From: Stieleria neptunia
GTDB lineage: Bacteria > Planctomycetota > Planctomycetia > Pirellulales > Pirellulaceae
NCBI RefSeq assembly: GCF_007754155.1
Contig: NZ_CP037423.1
Location: forward strand, 9,606,938-9,670,937
Direction: 5' to 3'
DNA length: 64,000 nucleotides
A program made the position numbers and the translations under genes. Every line of letters starts with the position of its first letter. Position 1 is the stretch's first letter. The notes below the pieces were generated by a model that worked only from the letters and a program-made list of their open reading frames with translations, searched no databases and was not told the DNA's origin. Positions 18,124 to 26,002 of this stretch are shown in pieces.

Positions 18124-18528
18124 CTGCGATCCCTCCGGGATCGATTGGACGCGCGAGGGCGCGTCGGCACCGGAGGTGGCGCTGCGCTGACCTCCGGCTA
18201 CTGGCTGCGATCCCGTCGGGATCGGTTGGACGCGTGAGGGCGCGTCGGCACCGGAGGTGGCGCTACGCTGACCTCCGGCTACTGGCTGTGATCCCGTCGG
18301 GATCGGTTGGACGCGTGAGGGCGCGTCGGCACCGGAGGTGGCGCTACGCTGACCTCCGGCTACTGGCTGTGATCCCGTCGGGATCGGTTGGACGCGTGAG
18401 GGCGCGTCGGCACCGGAGGTGGCGCTGCGCTGACCTCCGGCTACTGGCTGTGATCCCGTCGGGATCGGTTGGACGCGTGAGGGCGCGTCGGCACCGGAGG
18501 TGGCGCTGCGCTGACCTCTGGCTACTGG
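18124..18528. repeat. Tandem array, 5 x 81 bp, REP-like units
   Basis: Units begin at 18124, 18205, 18286, 18367 and 18448 and differ at only a few positions. Each unit contains the palindrome CCGGAGGTGGCGCTGCGCTG/ACCTCCGG and the hairpin ATCCCGTCGGGAT. Because 81 is a multiple of 3, open frames run through the array on both strands, but they are not genes. It lies 40 bp upstream of the RAYT start. Confidence 0.95.
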
Positions 18529-18695
18529 CCATGCTCCCGTCGGGATCAATCGGGCGTTCCAGACGCGGCACGGCCGCGGGGGCTGGACCCCGAATGGGGT
18601 CGAAGCGCGTAGCCGGAGGTGAGCGCAGCGACACCTCCGGAAATCCCCACCCCACCAACCACGACCCGGACGGGGTCGCAGCCAATCACGTCAGG
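18504..18695. repeat. 192-bp direct repeat, right copy
   Basis: Right partner of 17458-17649. It overlaps the last tandem unit and ends 29 bp before the stop codon of the CsrA-like gene. Confidence 0.85.
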
Positions 18696-18724
18696 AGCTC
18701 CGGATCGCGCCGGACACCGGAGCG

Positions 18725-19315
18725 CTAGCCAAGCGCGAGGACGACCACCGTCACGGCATCCGGATCCGGCATGAATTCGTATCCCGACTGCAGCGAATCA
18801 TCGGGCGATCCCACGACCCACACCGTGTCGGTTTGATCCGCCATCTCCCCGGCAGCGGAATTGGCATATCCGACCGACGACTCGGCGACACCGCCGGCAA
18901 CCGTCCAATCATCGGCTGCCTCTGATTCACCGCATGCTTCGAAACGAGCCGACTCCAGATTCGAAGCCTCGCGGCGCAGCACCTCGAGCTCCGCCATCGC
19001 CTCTCCCAGGGCCGTCAGCGCGTCGTCGTGATCACCGGCCAACAACATTTCTTGAGCAAGCTTTAGCTTCGTCGTTGTCGCGTTGATCTCGGCTTGGATC
19101 ATCGACATCACTTCGCGGCGTACCACGGCCCAAAACGCTTCGCGGGCCGCCGCCTCATTCCCGCGAGGTCGCATCTCATGCCTGACGACACGAATGTGTT
19201 GGGGTGCGTCGATGGCAAGGGTCGCGCGCGAACGCGTCAGCCGGACCACCTCGACCGAAACTCCCAACCCAAGAAGATCGATCCGTTCATTTTCACGACG
19301 AGAGAGCACAAGCAT
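18725..19315 (-). CDS. CsrA-domain protein with long C-terminal extension
   Basis: 196 residues. ATG 19315 (after GGAG at 8 nt) is preferred to the ATG at 19327 because it starts directly at MLVLSRRENE. Residues 1-50 match the carbon storage regulator CsrA: conserved Leu4, Arg6/Arg7, and the Arg aligned with E. coli Arg44 in IRVVRHEM, which contact GGA motifs in mRNA. Canonical CsrA is 60-70 residues long. Here about 145 more follow: a helical, probably coiled-coil segment (about 55-120) and an acidic, Gly/Ser-containing tail. It is therefore likely an RNA-binding translational regulator with an added interaction domain. The gene is monocistronic, ending in the REP region. Confidence 0.8.
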   Translation of the reverse strand: MLVLSRRENERIDLLGLGVSVEVVRLTRSRATLAIDAPQHIRVVRHEMRPRGNEAAAREAFWAVVRREVMSMIQAEINATTTKLKLAQEMLLAGDHDDALTALGEAMAELEVLRREASNLESARFEACGESEAADDWTVAGGVAESSVGYANSAAGEMADQTDTVWVVGSPDDSLQSGYEFMPDPDAVTVVVLALG

Positions 19316-19521
19316 GGATTTCTCCATTCATGTTGACACCGCGAAAACGATCCTTTCGTCGCCGCAGTGGATCAATGATGAAGCACTCATGCTTCGGTTT
19401 CCCCAAAACATAACGCAACCGCTAAAATACGAAAACAGCAGAATCTGAACCAGATTCGCCCGGCCGCGTAGAACCAAAGTCTCTTCTCGCATCCACATCA
19501 ATCGGCAGCCCCGAGGATCAC

Positions 19522-20256
19522 GTGGAACCGAACGCACACCCCAACCGATCTGGGCGACTGATCAGGGTCCTGTTTTGGGGCGGTGTGATCGTTTCGGCAA
19601 AGGTGTTCCTGTCGATTCTGTACCAATACCGCTGGTACTTTCCACCGGATTTCGATGCCTCGCCGTTTCTCGCCGGCCGCCGATTCAGCTTCGCCGGCCT
19701 CTATCGCTGGGCCTTCTATTTGCACGTCTTCGCCGGACCGGTCGCATTGATCCTTGGCACGTTCTTGCTTTTCAGCGGCGGAAAGCCACGTTGGCAGCGC
19801 ATCCATCGCAAGGTCGGCAAGACACAATGCGCCCTGATCGGATTGATGGTCGTCCCGAGCGGTTTGGTGATGTCGCTGCAAGCGTACGCCGGACCGATCG
19901 CCCAACTCGGCTTTGTCGTCCAGTCGATCCTGACCGGCGTGACGATCCTTGTGGCGGTCTCGTTCGCCCGCGCCGGCAACCTCGTGGCCCACCGTCGCTG
20001 GGCAAACCGTTGTTACCTGCTACTTTGGTCACCGCTGTTGTTGCGCGTCGTCGCGGGATTGATGATCGTTTCAAACCTGGAATCGGAATGGACGTACCGC
20101 TTGAACGCCTGGCTCAGCTGGCTCGTCCCGCTGGCGGTGTATGAATGGGTTTTGATGTCCTCCAAGGCCGACATGCGATCGCGCCCTGCAGCCCCCCGCT
20201 TTCTCTTCGCACGCACGAAAATCCCAACGCAGGCCGAAAACAGGAGCCCAGCATGA
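19522..20256 (+). CDS. DUF2306 membrane protein
   Basis: 244 residues from GTG 19522, with GAGGA 6 nt upstream. Six or seven hydrophobic helices are visible. The FAGPVALILGTFLLF and RIHRKVGK segment is typical of DUF2306 proteins, in which a histidine-bearing helix is followed by a basic loop; NLVAHRRWANRCY is a second conserved piece. The function of the family is unknown; it resembles small cytochrome-b-like membrane domains. Its stop overlaps the ATG of the DUF1559 gene (ATGA at 20253-20256), so the two are coupled. Confidence 0.78.
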   Translation: MEPNAHPNRSGRLIRVLFWGGVIVSAKVFLSILYQYRWYFPPDFDASPFLAGRRFSFAGLYRWAFYLHVFAGPVALILGTFLLFSGGKPRWQRIHRKVGKTQCALIGLMVVPSGLVMSLQAYAGPIAQLGFVVQSILTGVTILVAVSFARAGNLVAHRRWANRCYLLLWSPLLLRVVAGLMIVSNLESEWTYRLNAWLSWLVPLAVYEWVLMSSKADMRSRPAAPRFLFARTKIPTQAENRSPA

Positions 20257-21443
20257 ACCAACAAACAAGACCATTCGGATTGACGCTGATCGAATTGCTG
20301 GTCGTGATCGTGGTCCTGGGCGTCTTGGTCGGATTGATGTTGCCCAATGTGCGAAGCTCGCGTGAAGCGGCGCGGCGGATGAGTTGTTCCAACAACATCA
20401 AACAAGTCGGCCTGGCGTTTCACAACTACCATTCGGCCAACGATCAACTGCCCCTGCAGATGGGCGGAACCTTCGACCCGTCCTCCGATTCCGGCGGCAC
20501 GTCCGCCCCCGGCAATAACCGCTACCGTTTGAGCGCGTTGGTCGGATTGCTGCCGTTCCTGGAACAGCAAAACATTTGGCAAGCGATTGTCGATGGAGAA
20601 TCGGCGTCCAACAACACGACGTACGCGCCGATGGGGCCGGCGCCTTGGACGCGTGGTTTCCATCCATGGCAAACGGAGTTTCCGGTCTTTCGCTGCCCCT
20701 CCGATCCGGGCCTGGGCATGCCCGCTCACGGCCGCGCCAATCTGGCCGTCTGCTTGGGTGACGCGACCGCGGCAATGAACACCGGACCGGTCCGCTGGAG
20801 CCAAGACGCGCAAGCCTGGGTCACCGATCGCAGCGACGAAGTGGCCGCGTCCGGTCGCGGGGCGTTCGTTCCCAGACAGGTGACGCGTTGGCGTGACATC
20901 CACGACGGGTTGAGCAATACGATCCTGGCCGGGGAGATTTCCACCGATCTTGATGACGGTGACATTCGAACCTCAGGATCGTTGCTGAATGATTGGACCA
21001 AGATTCACGACATCCCCACGCTTTGCAACCACCAAATTGATTCGCAGCGACCGATGTTCTGGTCACAGGCCGACGACAGCCCCCAAAGCCTGGGCAGCGA
21101 GGACCAGAAACGCGGCTTTCGCTGGGCCGACGGCGCGGCGTTGTACACCGGGTTCAATACGATCCTGCCCCCGAACCGAGAGGTCTGTCTGGCCGGAGGT
21201 GAATCCGGCATCGGCATGCTGCCCCCGTCGAGTCGTCACCAGGGCGGAACGCACGTGTTGATGGCCGACGGAGCGGTGATCTTTATGACCGATTCGGTCG
21301 ACAGCGGAGATTCGAACATCGGTACCGTCGTCCGCGGCGGAACCGGTCCGCGCGCCCCCGGCAGCCACAGCCCGTACGGCCTGTGGGGGGCACTGGGAAC
21401 GCGTGCTCAAGGCGACGTGATCGAAGAGCAACTGAATCAGTAG
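20253..21443 (+). CDS. DUF1559 prepilin-like secreted protein
   Basis: 396 residues. The N-terminus has a type IV prepilin leader: RPFG followed by LTLIELLVVIVVLGVLVGL, with cleavage expected after Gly9 and Glu at +5. The central region is DUF1559 (EAARRMSCSNNIKQVGLAFH, and the conserved DVFRCPSD-like piece FPVFRCPSDPG). The C-terminus carries the planctomycete H-X9-DG motif (RHQGGTHVLMADGAV). Planctomycetes have many such pseudopilins, thought to be exported by a type II or IV pilus-like system, with unknown roles. CAGGAG lies upstream of the overlapping ATG. Confidence 0.93.
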   Translation: MNQQTRPFGLTLIELLVVIVVLGVLVGLMLPNVRSSREAARRMSCSNNIKQVGLAFHNYHSANDQLPLQMGGTFDPSSDSGGTSAPGNNRYRLSALVGLLPFLEQQNIWQAIVDGESASNNTTYAPMGPAPWTRGFHPWQTEFPVFRCPSDPGLGMPAHGRANLAVCLGDATAAMNTGPVRWSQDAQAWVTDRSDEVAASGRGAFVPRQVTRWRDIHDGLSNTILAGEISTDLDDGDIRTSGSLLNDWTKIHDIPTLCNHQIDSQRPMFWSQADDSPQSLGSEDQKRGFRWADGAALYTGFNTILPPNREVCLAGGESGIGMLPPSSRHQGGTHVLMADGAVIFMTDSVDSGDSNIGTVVRGGTGPRAPGSHSPYGLWGALGTRAQGDVIEEQLNQ

Positions 21444-21575
21444 CATGGTCTCGATCGCTGATTCAGCCGATCGAGGTGTAGCCCAGGCTGTGCCTGACGG
21501 CCGCCCGCATGCACAGCATGCCCTACTGGTCCATCTAGCGATCGATGATTCGCAAGGTATGGACCGAATGCTAAT

Positions 21576-22412
21576 TCACTGGTTGAGCCGATCGAGCAGT
21601 CGTTGGATTTTCCAGTGCGTCATCGTCGTCGTTGAAACCACGATCCAATGACGGTCGCGAATGGTCACGCCGACAGTCGTGGAGTTTCCGCCGAGTGCTT
21701 CCCAGGTATCGGGGGCGACGCTGGTTTCGAGAATATTGATCAGTGAGTCGAAGTCGGCATAAGCTTCACTAACACCATGAGTTGCATGGCTGGCGCCCCA
21801 AGACGCATGAGCCCTCATGCTGATCAGTGGCGTCACATCATAGATCCTCGTCGCCAAGTCGTCTTCGGCGGCCTCAACCGTGGTGATCACCACCTGGCCG
21901 CGAACGATCATCAGCGTTAAATACAAGTCTTTCAGACGGCTCAACACATCGACGACCAAACTGGGACGGCCATCGATCACCGCAGCTTCATCGCGCTGCC
22001 ACCATCGCTCCCGCTCGCCGCGCCGTGATTGTGAATCGGCGTGCTGGTGAGTCATCACTCCTGCGCCGATTGGGGAATCCGGATCGATGCCGATCTCTTC
22101 CAATGCCCTTCGGTCAAGCAACACGGGAACCTGCTCACTGAGCTCCGCAGCCATGTTGCTAAGCGACATGCCGGGTACCCAATGAAACGGTGACTCCTTC
22201 ATCAACGCGACGGCCAGCGCCCGTTCCTGCTTTGCGGTCATCAACGGATCACATGGAAACGAAACCACCGGCCCGCCAGACTTGGTGACGGCCGAGCGAG
22301 AAATCTCATCGCTCACCCCGGGGCTGAGCCAATGATGTGACTTGCCTGACGTCTGGGCGGACAGCAGACTTGCCGACATAAGCAGCAGAAACGACACGGC
22401 GATGAATCTCAT
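21576..22412 (-). CDS. Secreted protein of unknown function
   Basis: 278 residues from ATG 22412, which begins a clear signal peptide (MRFIAVSFLLLMSASLLSAQ). The in-frame sequence upstream is the repeat 22431-22497, so longer starts were rejected. The C-terminal part (RIYDVTPLI, then FDSLINILETSV and PDTWEALGGNSTTV, ending HWKIQRLLDRL) has the layout of small alpha/beta modules near the N-terminus of secretin-like proteins, which recur in planctomycete exported proteins. No enzyme motif recognised. Divergent from the DUF4139 gene. Confidence 0.6.
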   Translation of the reverse strand: MRFIAVSFLLLMSASLLSAQTSGKSHHWLSPGVSDEISRSAVTKSGGPVVSFPCDPLMTAKQERALAVALMKESPFHWVPGMSLSNMAAELSEQVPVLLDRRALEEIGIDPDSPIGAGVMTHQHADSQSRRGERERWWQRDEAAVIDGRPSLVVDVLSRLKDLYLTLMIVRGQVVITTVEAAEDDLATRIYDVTPLISMRAHASWGASHATHGVSEAYADFDSLINILETSVAPDTWEALGGNSTTVGVTIRDRHWIVVSTTTMTHWKIQRLLDRLNQ

Positions 22413-22430
22413 GAACAGGGTGCTCCGCTT

Positions 22431-22497
22431 GTGGGGTAAGCATCTTGCTTGCCAAGATCGTACCCATTGGGGATCGCAAGCTGGAAGCTTATGCCAC
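22431..22497. repeat. Imperfect inverted repeat of the GGAAGCTTA family
   Basis: Left arm GTGGGGTAAGCATCTTGCTTGC (22431-22452) and right arm 22476-22497 (GCAAGCTGGAAGCTTATGCC...). The right arm matches the units at 40708-40729 and 40756-40777 except for one or two bases. It occupies the divergent gap between 22412 and 22630. Confidence 0.75.
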
Positions 22498-22629
22498 TGC
22501 ACTTGGCATGCCGAATGCATCATTGCCCCGGTGCACGCAAGATCGGGAGACAAGCGTCTGATTTTGCGTCGCAGTCAATCATGCGACTGTAGCGTTTTGC
22601 TACAGCAGGCCACTCAACGAGGTTGGAAC

Positions 22630-24519
22630 ATGCGAGCGATCATTGGAATCTTAAACGACGCCTTCTCCTTTCGCAGGATCATGTTCACATCGAGTGCGGC
22701 GTTGCTACTGGCCGGTGGTTGTGTTTCCGCGCAAGAGCCGAACACCGTGCTCGACGTAGACAGTCCCATCACCGCGGTCACCGTCTTTCGTCGCCAAGCC
22801 AATGTCGTGCGCGAGATCAACGTGCGACCCGCGGCGGAAGGTCAATTGATACGCATCACGGGACTGCCGGAAACCATCCGCGATCAATCGGTTCGCTGGG
22901 AATCCGACGCCGAAATCACGGTCCGTTCGTTGCGTGTCACGCCGCACCAAATCCCCCCGGACGATGCAAAGCGACGGGCGCGGGAGGAAGAACGGGGCAG
23001 ACAAAACCAAGCCCTGCAAGACGCGGCCCATGAAGTCGCCGTCATCGAGCAAGACCTGGAAACGATTGAGGATTTGGTCACGTTTTCGTCCGCCCAGACC
23101 AACGACGATCTCAGGCAATCTGAACTGAAAGTGGATTCGGTCACGGCGATCGCGGATTTCGTCATGCAGCGTCGACGAGCGCTCGCCAAAGAACTGCATG
23201 TCGCGCGACGGGAGTTACAGACGTTGCAGAATCAGATGGAAGAATCGATGCGTCAAACGCAACAGAAGACCGATTCAAAACCCGCATCAACGTTTGATGC
23301 AACGTTGATGGTCGACGCACCACGCGGCGGGTTGCTGCGGTTGAGCTACTGGGTGGACGAGGTTTCTTGGGAACCGCAATACACCATCCACGCAACCGCC
23401 CGGCAAGAAGACGCCGATGCGTTTGTCGTTCAACTGGACGGGACCGTGACGCAGCACAGTGGCGAAGACTGGCGCGGCGTCCGACTGGCTTTCTGCACCG
23501 GTGTGCCCAACCTGCAAGCCGCCACGCCGCTGCTGGTTCCGCTCCGCGTTTCGGTCAATCAGGCGTCCGGCAAAGGCACCGATCCGATGGCCGGCTATGC
23601 CAAATCGCGGCAGTCGGCGGGCACCGCACCGGCCTGGGAAGATCCGGCATTGTGGCAACGCAACCTTGCCTTGAACACCGAAGCGGCGGGCCGACAGGTT
23701 TACGAGATCAACCGGCGGCAGAGCGTGCAGCGGGAGATGGCCGATGACGCGAACAATAACTTGACCGACGAAACCTATCGCGTCGCCGGACGGATCGACG
23801 TGGCCGACCAGACCGCCGACCAGGCGATCACGATCCTGCGTTGGAATATCGAAAGCCCGATCTATCGCGTCGTCACACCGCTGCTAAGCAGTTTCGCCTA
23901 CCGCGAGGCGGCGTTGGAAAACGAAACCGGCCAAAGTCTGGTCGGCGGTGACGCCACCGTCTTTCTCGACGGGCGATTCGTCGGACGAACCACGCTGCCT
24001 CCGACCGCCGCAGGAGGCGAGTTTGCCGTCGGCTTGGGGGCCGATCGTCAAGTCCGCACACGTCGCGAATTACTCGCCCGCAACGAGTCCATCCAGGGCG
24101 GAAACCGGTTGTCGAAACTCGACTATCGGCTCGTCATCTCCAACTACCACCCCGAAGCGATCGAAATTCAGTTGTATGATCGGATTCCGATCACCAGCGA
24201 TTCGGGAACGGTTAACGTCGTCACCGATTCCACTTCACTGGGAAACTTGTCCACGGACGCCAAGTACCTGAGGATGCAGCGTCCGACGGGCATCTTGCGT
24301 TGGGATTTGACGATCCCCGCCAAACGCTTCGGCAGCACCGCCTATGACCATCACTACGACTACACGATCGAAATGGACCGGACACAATCGATCGTCAGCA
24401 ACGACGTCGAACAGCAGATGCGCAACGACCTCCGGTTCAATCGCTCCGGCGGCGGCGGAATGGGAGGCGGCTTCGGCGGAGGCATGGGAGGAGCCATGGG
24501 AGGCGGCGGCTCGTTTTGA
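22630..24519 (+). CDS. DUF4139 / mucoidy-inhibitor-like exported protein
   Basis: 629 residues from ATG 22630 (GAGG upstream). ATG 22681 would also give a signal peptide (FTSSAALLLAGGCVSAQ). An N-terminal DUF4140-like strand region (PITAVTVFRRQANVVREI) is followed by a coiled coil (about 120-215). The DUF4139 beta domain comes next (about 220-600), with LSYWVDEVSWEPQYTIHA and YRLVISNYHPEAIEIQLYDR. The tail is glycine/methionine-rich (GGGMGGGFGGGMGG). Proteins of this type are called MuiA-like, but their biochemistry is unknown. Likely periplasmic or outer-surface. Confidence 0.82.
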   Translation: MRAIIGILNDAFSFRRIMFTSSAALLLAGGCVSAQEPNTVLDVDSPITAVTVFRRQANVVREINVRPAAEGQLIRITGLPETIRDQSVRWESDAEITVRSLRVTPHQIPPDDAKRRAREEERGRQNQALQDAAHEVAVIEQDLETIEDLVTFSSAQTNDDLRQSELKVDSVTAIADFVMQRRRALAKELHVARRELQTLQNQMEESMRQTQQKTDSKPASTFDATLMVDAPRGGLLRLSYWVDEVSWEPQYTIHATARQEDADAFVVQLDGTVTQHSGEDWRGVRLAFCTGVPNLQAATPLLVPLRVSVNQASGKGTDPMAGYAKSRQSAGTAPAWEDPALWQRNLALNTEAAGRQVYEINRRQSVQREMADDANNNLTDETYRVAGRIDVADQTADQAITILRWNIESPIYRVVTPLLSSFAYREAALENETGQSLVGGDATVFLDGRFVGRTTLPPTAAGGEFAVGLGADRQVRTRRELLARNESIQGGNRLSKLDYRLVISNYHPEAIEIQLYDRIPITSDSGTVNVVTDSTSLGNLSTDAKYLRMQRPTGILRWDLTIPAKRFGSTAYDHHYDYTIEMDRTQSIVSNDVEQQMRNDLRFNRSGGGGMGGGFGGGMGGAMGGGGSF

Positions 24520-24580
24520 GGACGCACTTGTTCCGTCGTGGATCAAGGATCACTCGGCTCGGTTCGCCAAAGGCGATCAA

Positions 24581-24785
24581 CAACATAGCCTGGGGTGAGA
24601 CCGGATGAGCCCCAGCGAATCCGGGCGTAACCCCAGGTCCACGATCCAACGAAAACCCTCCCCCTTTCGATCGGCCGGCGGCAGAGCCGCCGGCCGATCG
24701 AAAGGGGGAGAGAGCGGGTTTGGCTTTCTTTCCCTGGGGTGGCGGTCACTCCGCTGCGCTCGTTCCCTGACCCCAGGCTATGTTG
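24581..24785. repeat. Nested palindromic element with 25-bp perfect stem
   Basis: Outer arms CAACATAGCCTGGGGT (24581-24596) and ACCCCAGGCTATGTTG (24770-24785) are exact reverse complements. Inside, 24658-24682 and 24686-24710 form a perfect 25-bp stem with a 3-nt loop. The element fills most of the 364-bp gap 24520-24883; no gene is seen there. Confidence 0.85.
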
Positions 24786-24883
24786 TGGATGCCCTTTGGG
24801 CAAATGCTGCGGAACGATTTCCGCCAAAGATTGGGACCGGGTGCAACAATCAATTTTGCGCAGGCCAGGCTCTGCCGGCGTCA

Positions 24884-26002
24884 CTACTGAACCCTCGACT
24901 GCTGGATCAGCTGTTTGACAATCTCTTCGCGTTTTCCGGTCTTCTGAAAGATCTGGCGTTGGCGATCGGCGCAGTCGAGTCGGCCGGCGATCTCTCGGAC
25001 CATCATCAACTCGGTTTCGCAATTCAAGTCTTGCGCGACGCCGCGCAGTTTGTTCAACAACCGTTCGACGATCTCCGCAACCGTTCGTTCGGAGTAGTCG
25101 AAGGTGTCGACCAGCGTTGCGGCGACTCCGTAGCGCGCCGCCCGCCATTTGTTTTGACGGACCATCATCGGGTGACAGTCGAACTGGTACGTTCCCTCGT
25201 CGATCCGATCACTGAGGTACTTGACCAGGCACTGGATCAACGCCGCCAACGCACAGACGTGATCGATGTTCCCCGGCATGTCACACATCCGGACTTCGAC
25301 GGTGCCGAAGTTGTGGTGTGGCCGCACGTCCCACCAGATCTCACGAATCGTGTTGATGAAACCGGTCTCTTCCATGTGATTGACCAGCCACACGTATTCG
25401 CTCCAGTTGCGCATCAGCGTGGGCAAGCCGGCCGTCGGCAGCCCTTCCATGACTTTGCTGCGGTGGGAGTGCAGCCCCGTGTCACGGTCTTCCCAATAGG
25501 GGCTGCTGGCCGACAATGCCAACAACAAGGGCAAGTGCTGCATGATTCGATCGCAAATCATCACGGCTTTGTCGCCCGAATCGACGCCGACGTGAACATG
25601 CAACCCGAACGTGATCAGTCGCCGCGCCATCTCCTGCAGCAATCGGACCAGCCCTCGATAGCGTTCGTCATCGGTGACGACCTGGTCTTGCCAGTGGCTG
25701 AAGGGATGTGTGGCGCCCCACCAGAGCCCGAGCCCGAGATTGTCGGCGGAATGTTGCAGGGACCTGAGTTTTCCGGACAGATCCTCGCGGGCCTCGGACA
25801 CCGTGGTGCAGACGCCGCTGATCACTTCGACACAGGACTGCATCAATTCGTGCTTGCACGATTCAGAGATGTCACCGGGCAGGGTCAACAGCAATTCACT
25901 GCTGCGGCTGGACAGCGCGAACGAATCGGTGTCGACGATTCCGAGTTCCAATTCGACCCCGACGGTTTGCGACGCGTTCGAATGAAACTGAAACTTGCTC
26001 AT
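24884..26002 (-). CDS. YbdK-type carboxylate-amine ligase (GCS2 family)
   Basis: 372 residues. ATG 26002 overlaps the upstream stop (TGATG). GCS2 hallmarks: TVGVELELGIVD at the N-terminus, TFGLHVHVGVDS in the middle, and WWDVRPHHNFGTVEVRMCDM, which carries metal and substrate residues. The family resembles glutamate-cysteine ligase, and E. coli YbdK has weak activity of that kind, but the true substrate is usually unknown. It forms a two-gene operon with the M20 amidohydrolase, which might hydrolyse the amide type that this enzyme makes; that link is inference. Confidence 0.88.
   Translation of the reverse strand: MSKFQFHSNASQTVGVELELGIVDTDSFALSSRSSELLLTLPGDISESCKHELMQSCVEVISGVCTTVSEAREDLSGKLRSLQHSADNLGLGLWWGATHPFSHWQDQVVTDDERYRGLVRLLQEMARRLITFGLHVHVGVDSGDKAVMICDRIMQHLPLLLALSASSPYWEDRDTGLHSHRSKVMEGLPTAGLPTLMRNWSEYVWLVNHMEETGFINTIREIWWDVRPHHNFGTVEVRMCDMPGNIDHVCALAALIQCLVKYLSDRIDEGTYQFDCHPMMVRQNKWRAARYGVAATLVDTFDYSERTVAEIVERLLNKLRGVAQDLNCETELMMVREIAGRLDCADRQRQIFQKTGKREEIVKQLIQQSRVQ

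Noticed and set aside
18103..18549. Minus-strand frame with a repeated 27-residue peptide
   Set aside because: Same cause: translation of the 81-bp array. No start signal and no link to a known repeat protein.
17703..18728. Plus-strand open frame of 341 codons across the RAYT gene and the 81-bp array
   Set aside because: It is antisense to the transposase and then runs through tandem units whose length is a multiple of 3, which keeps any frame open. The repeated Arg-rich peptide is an artefact.
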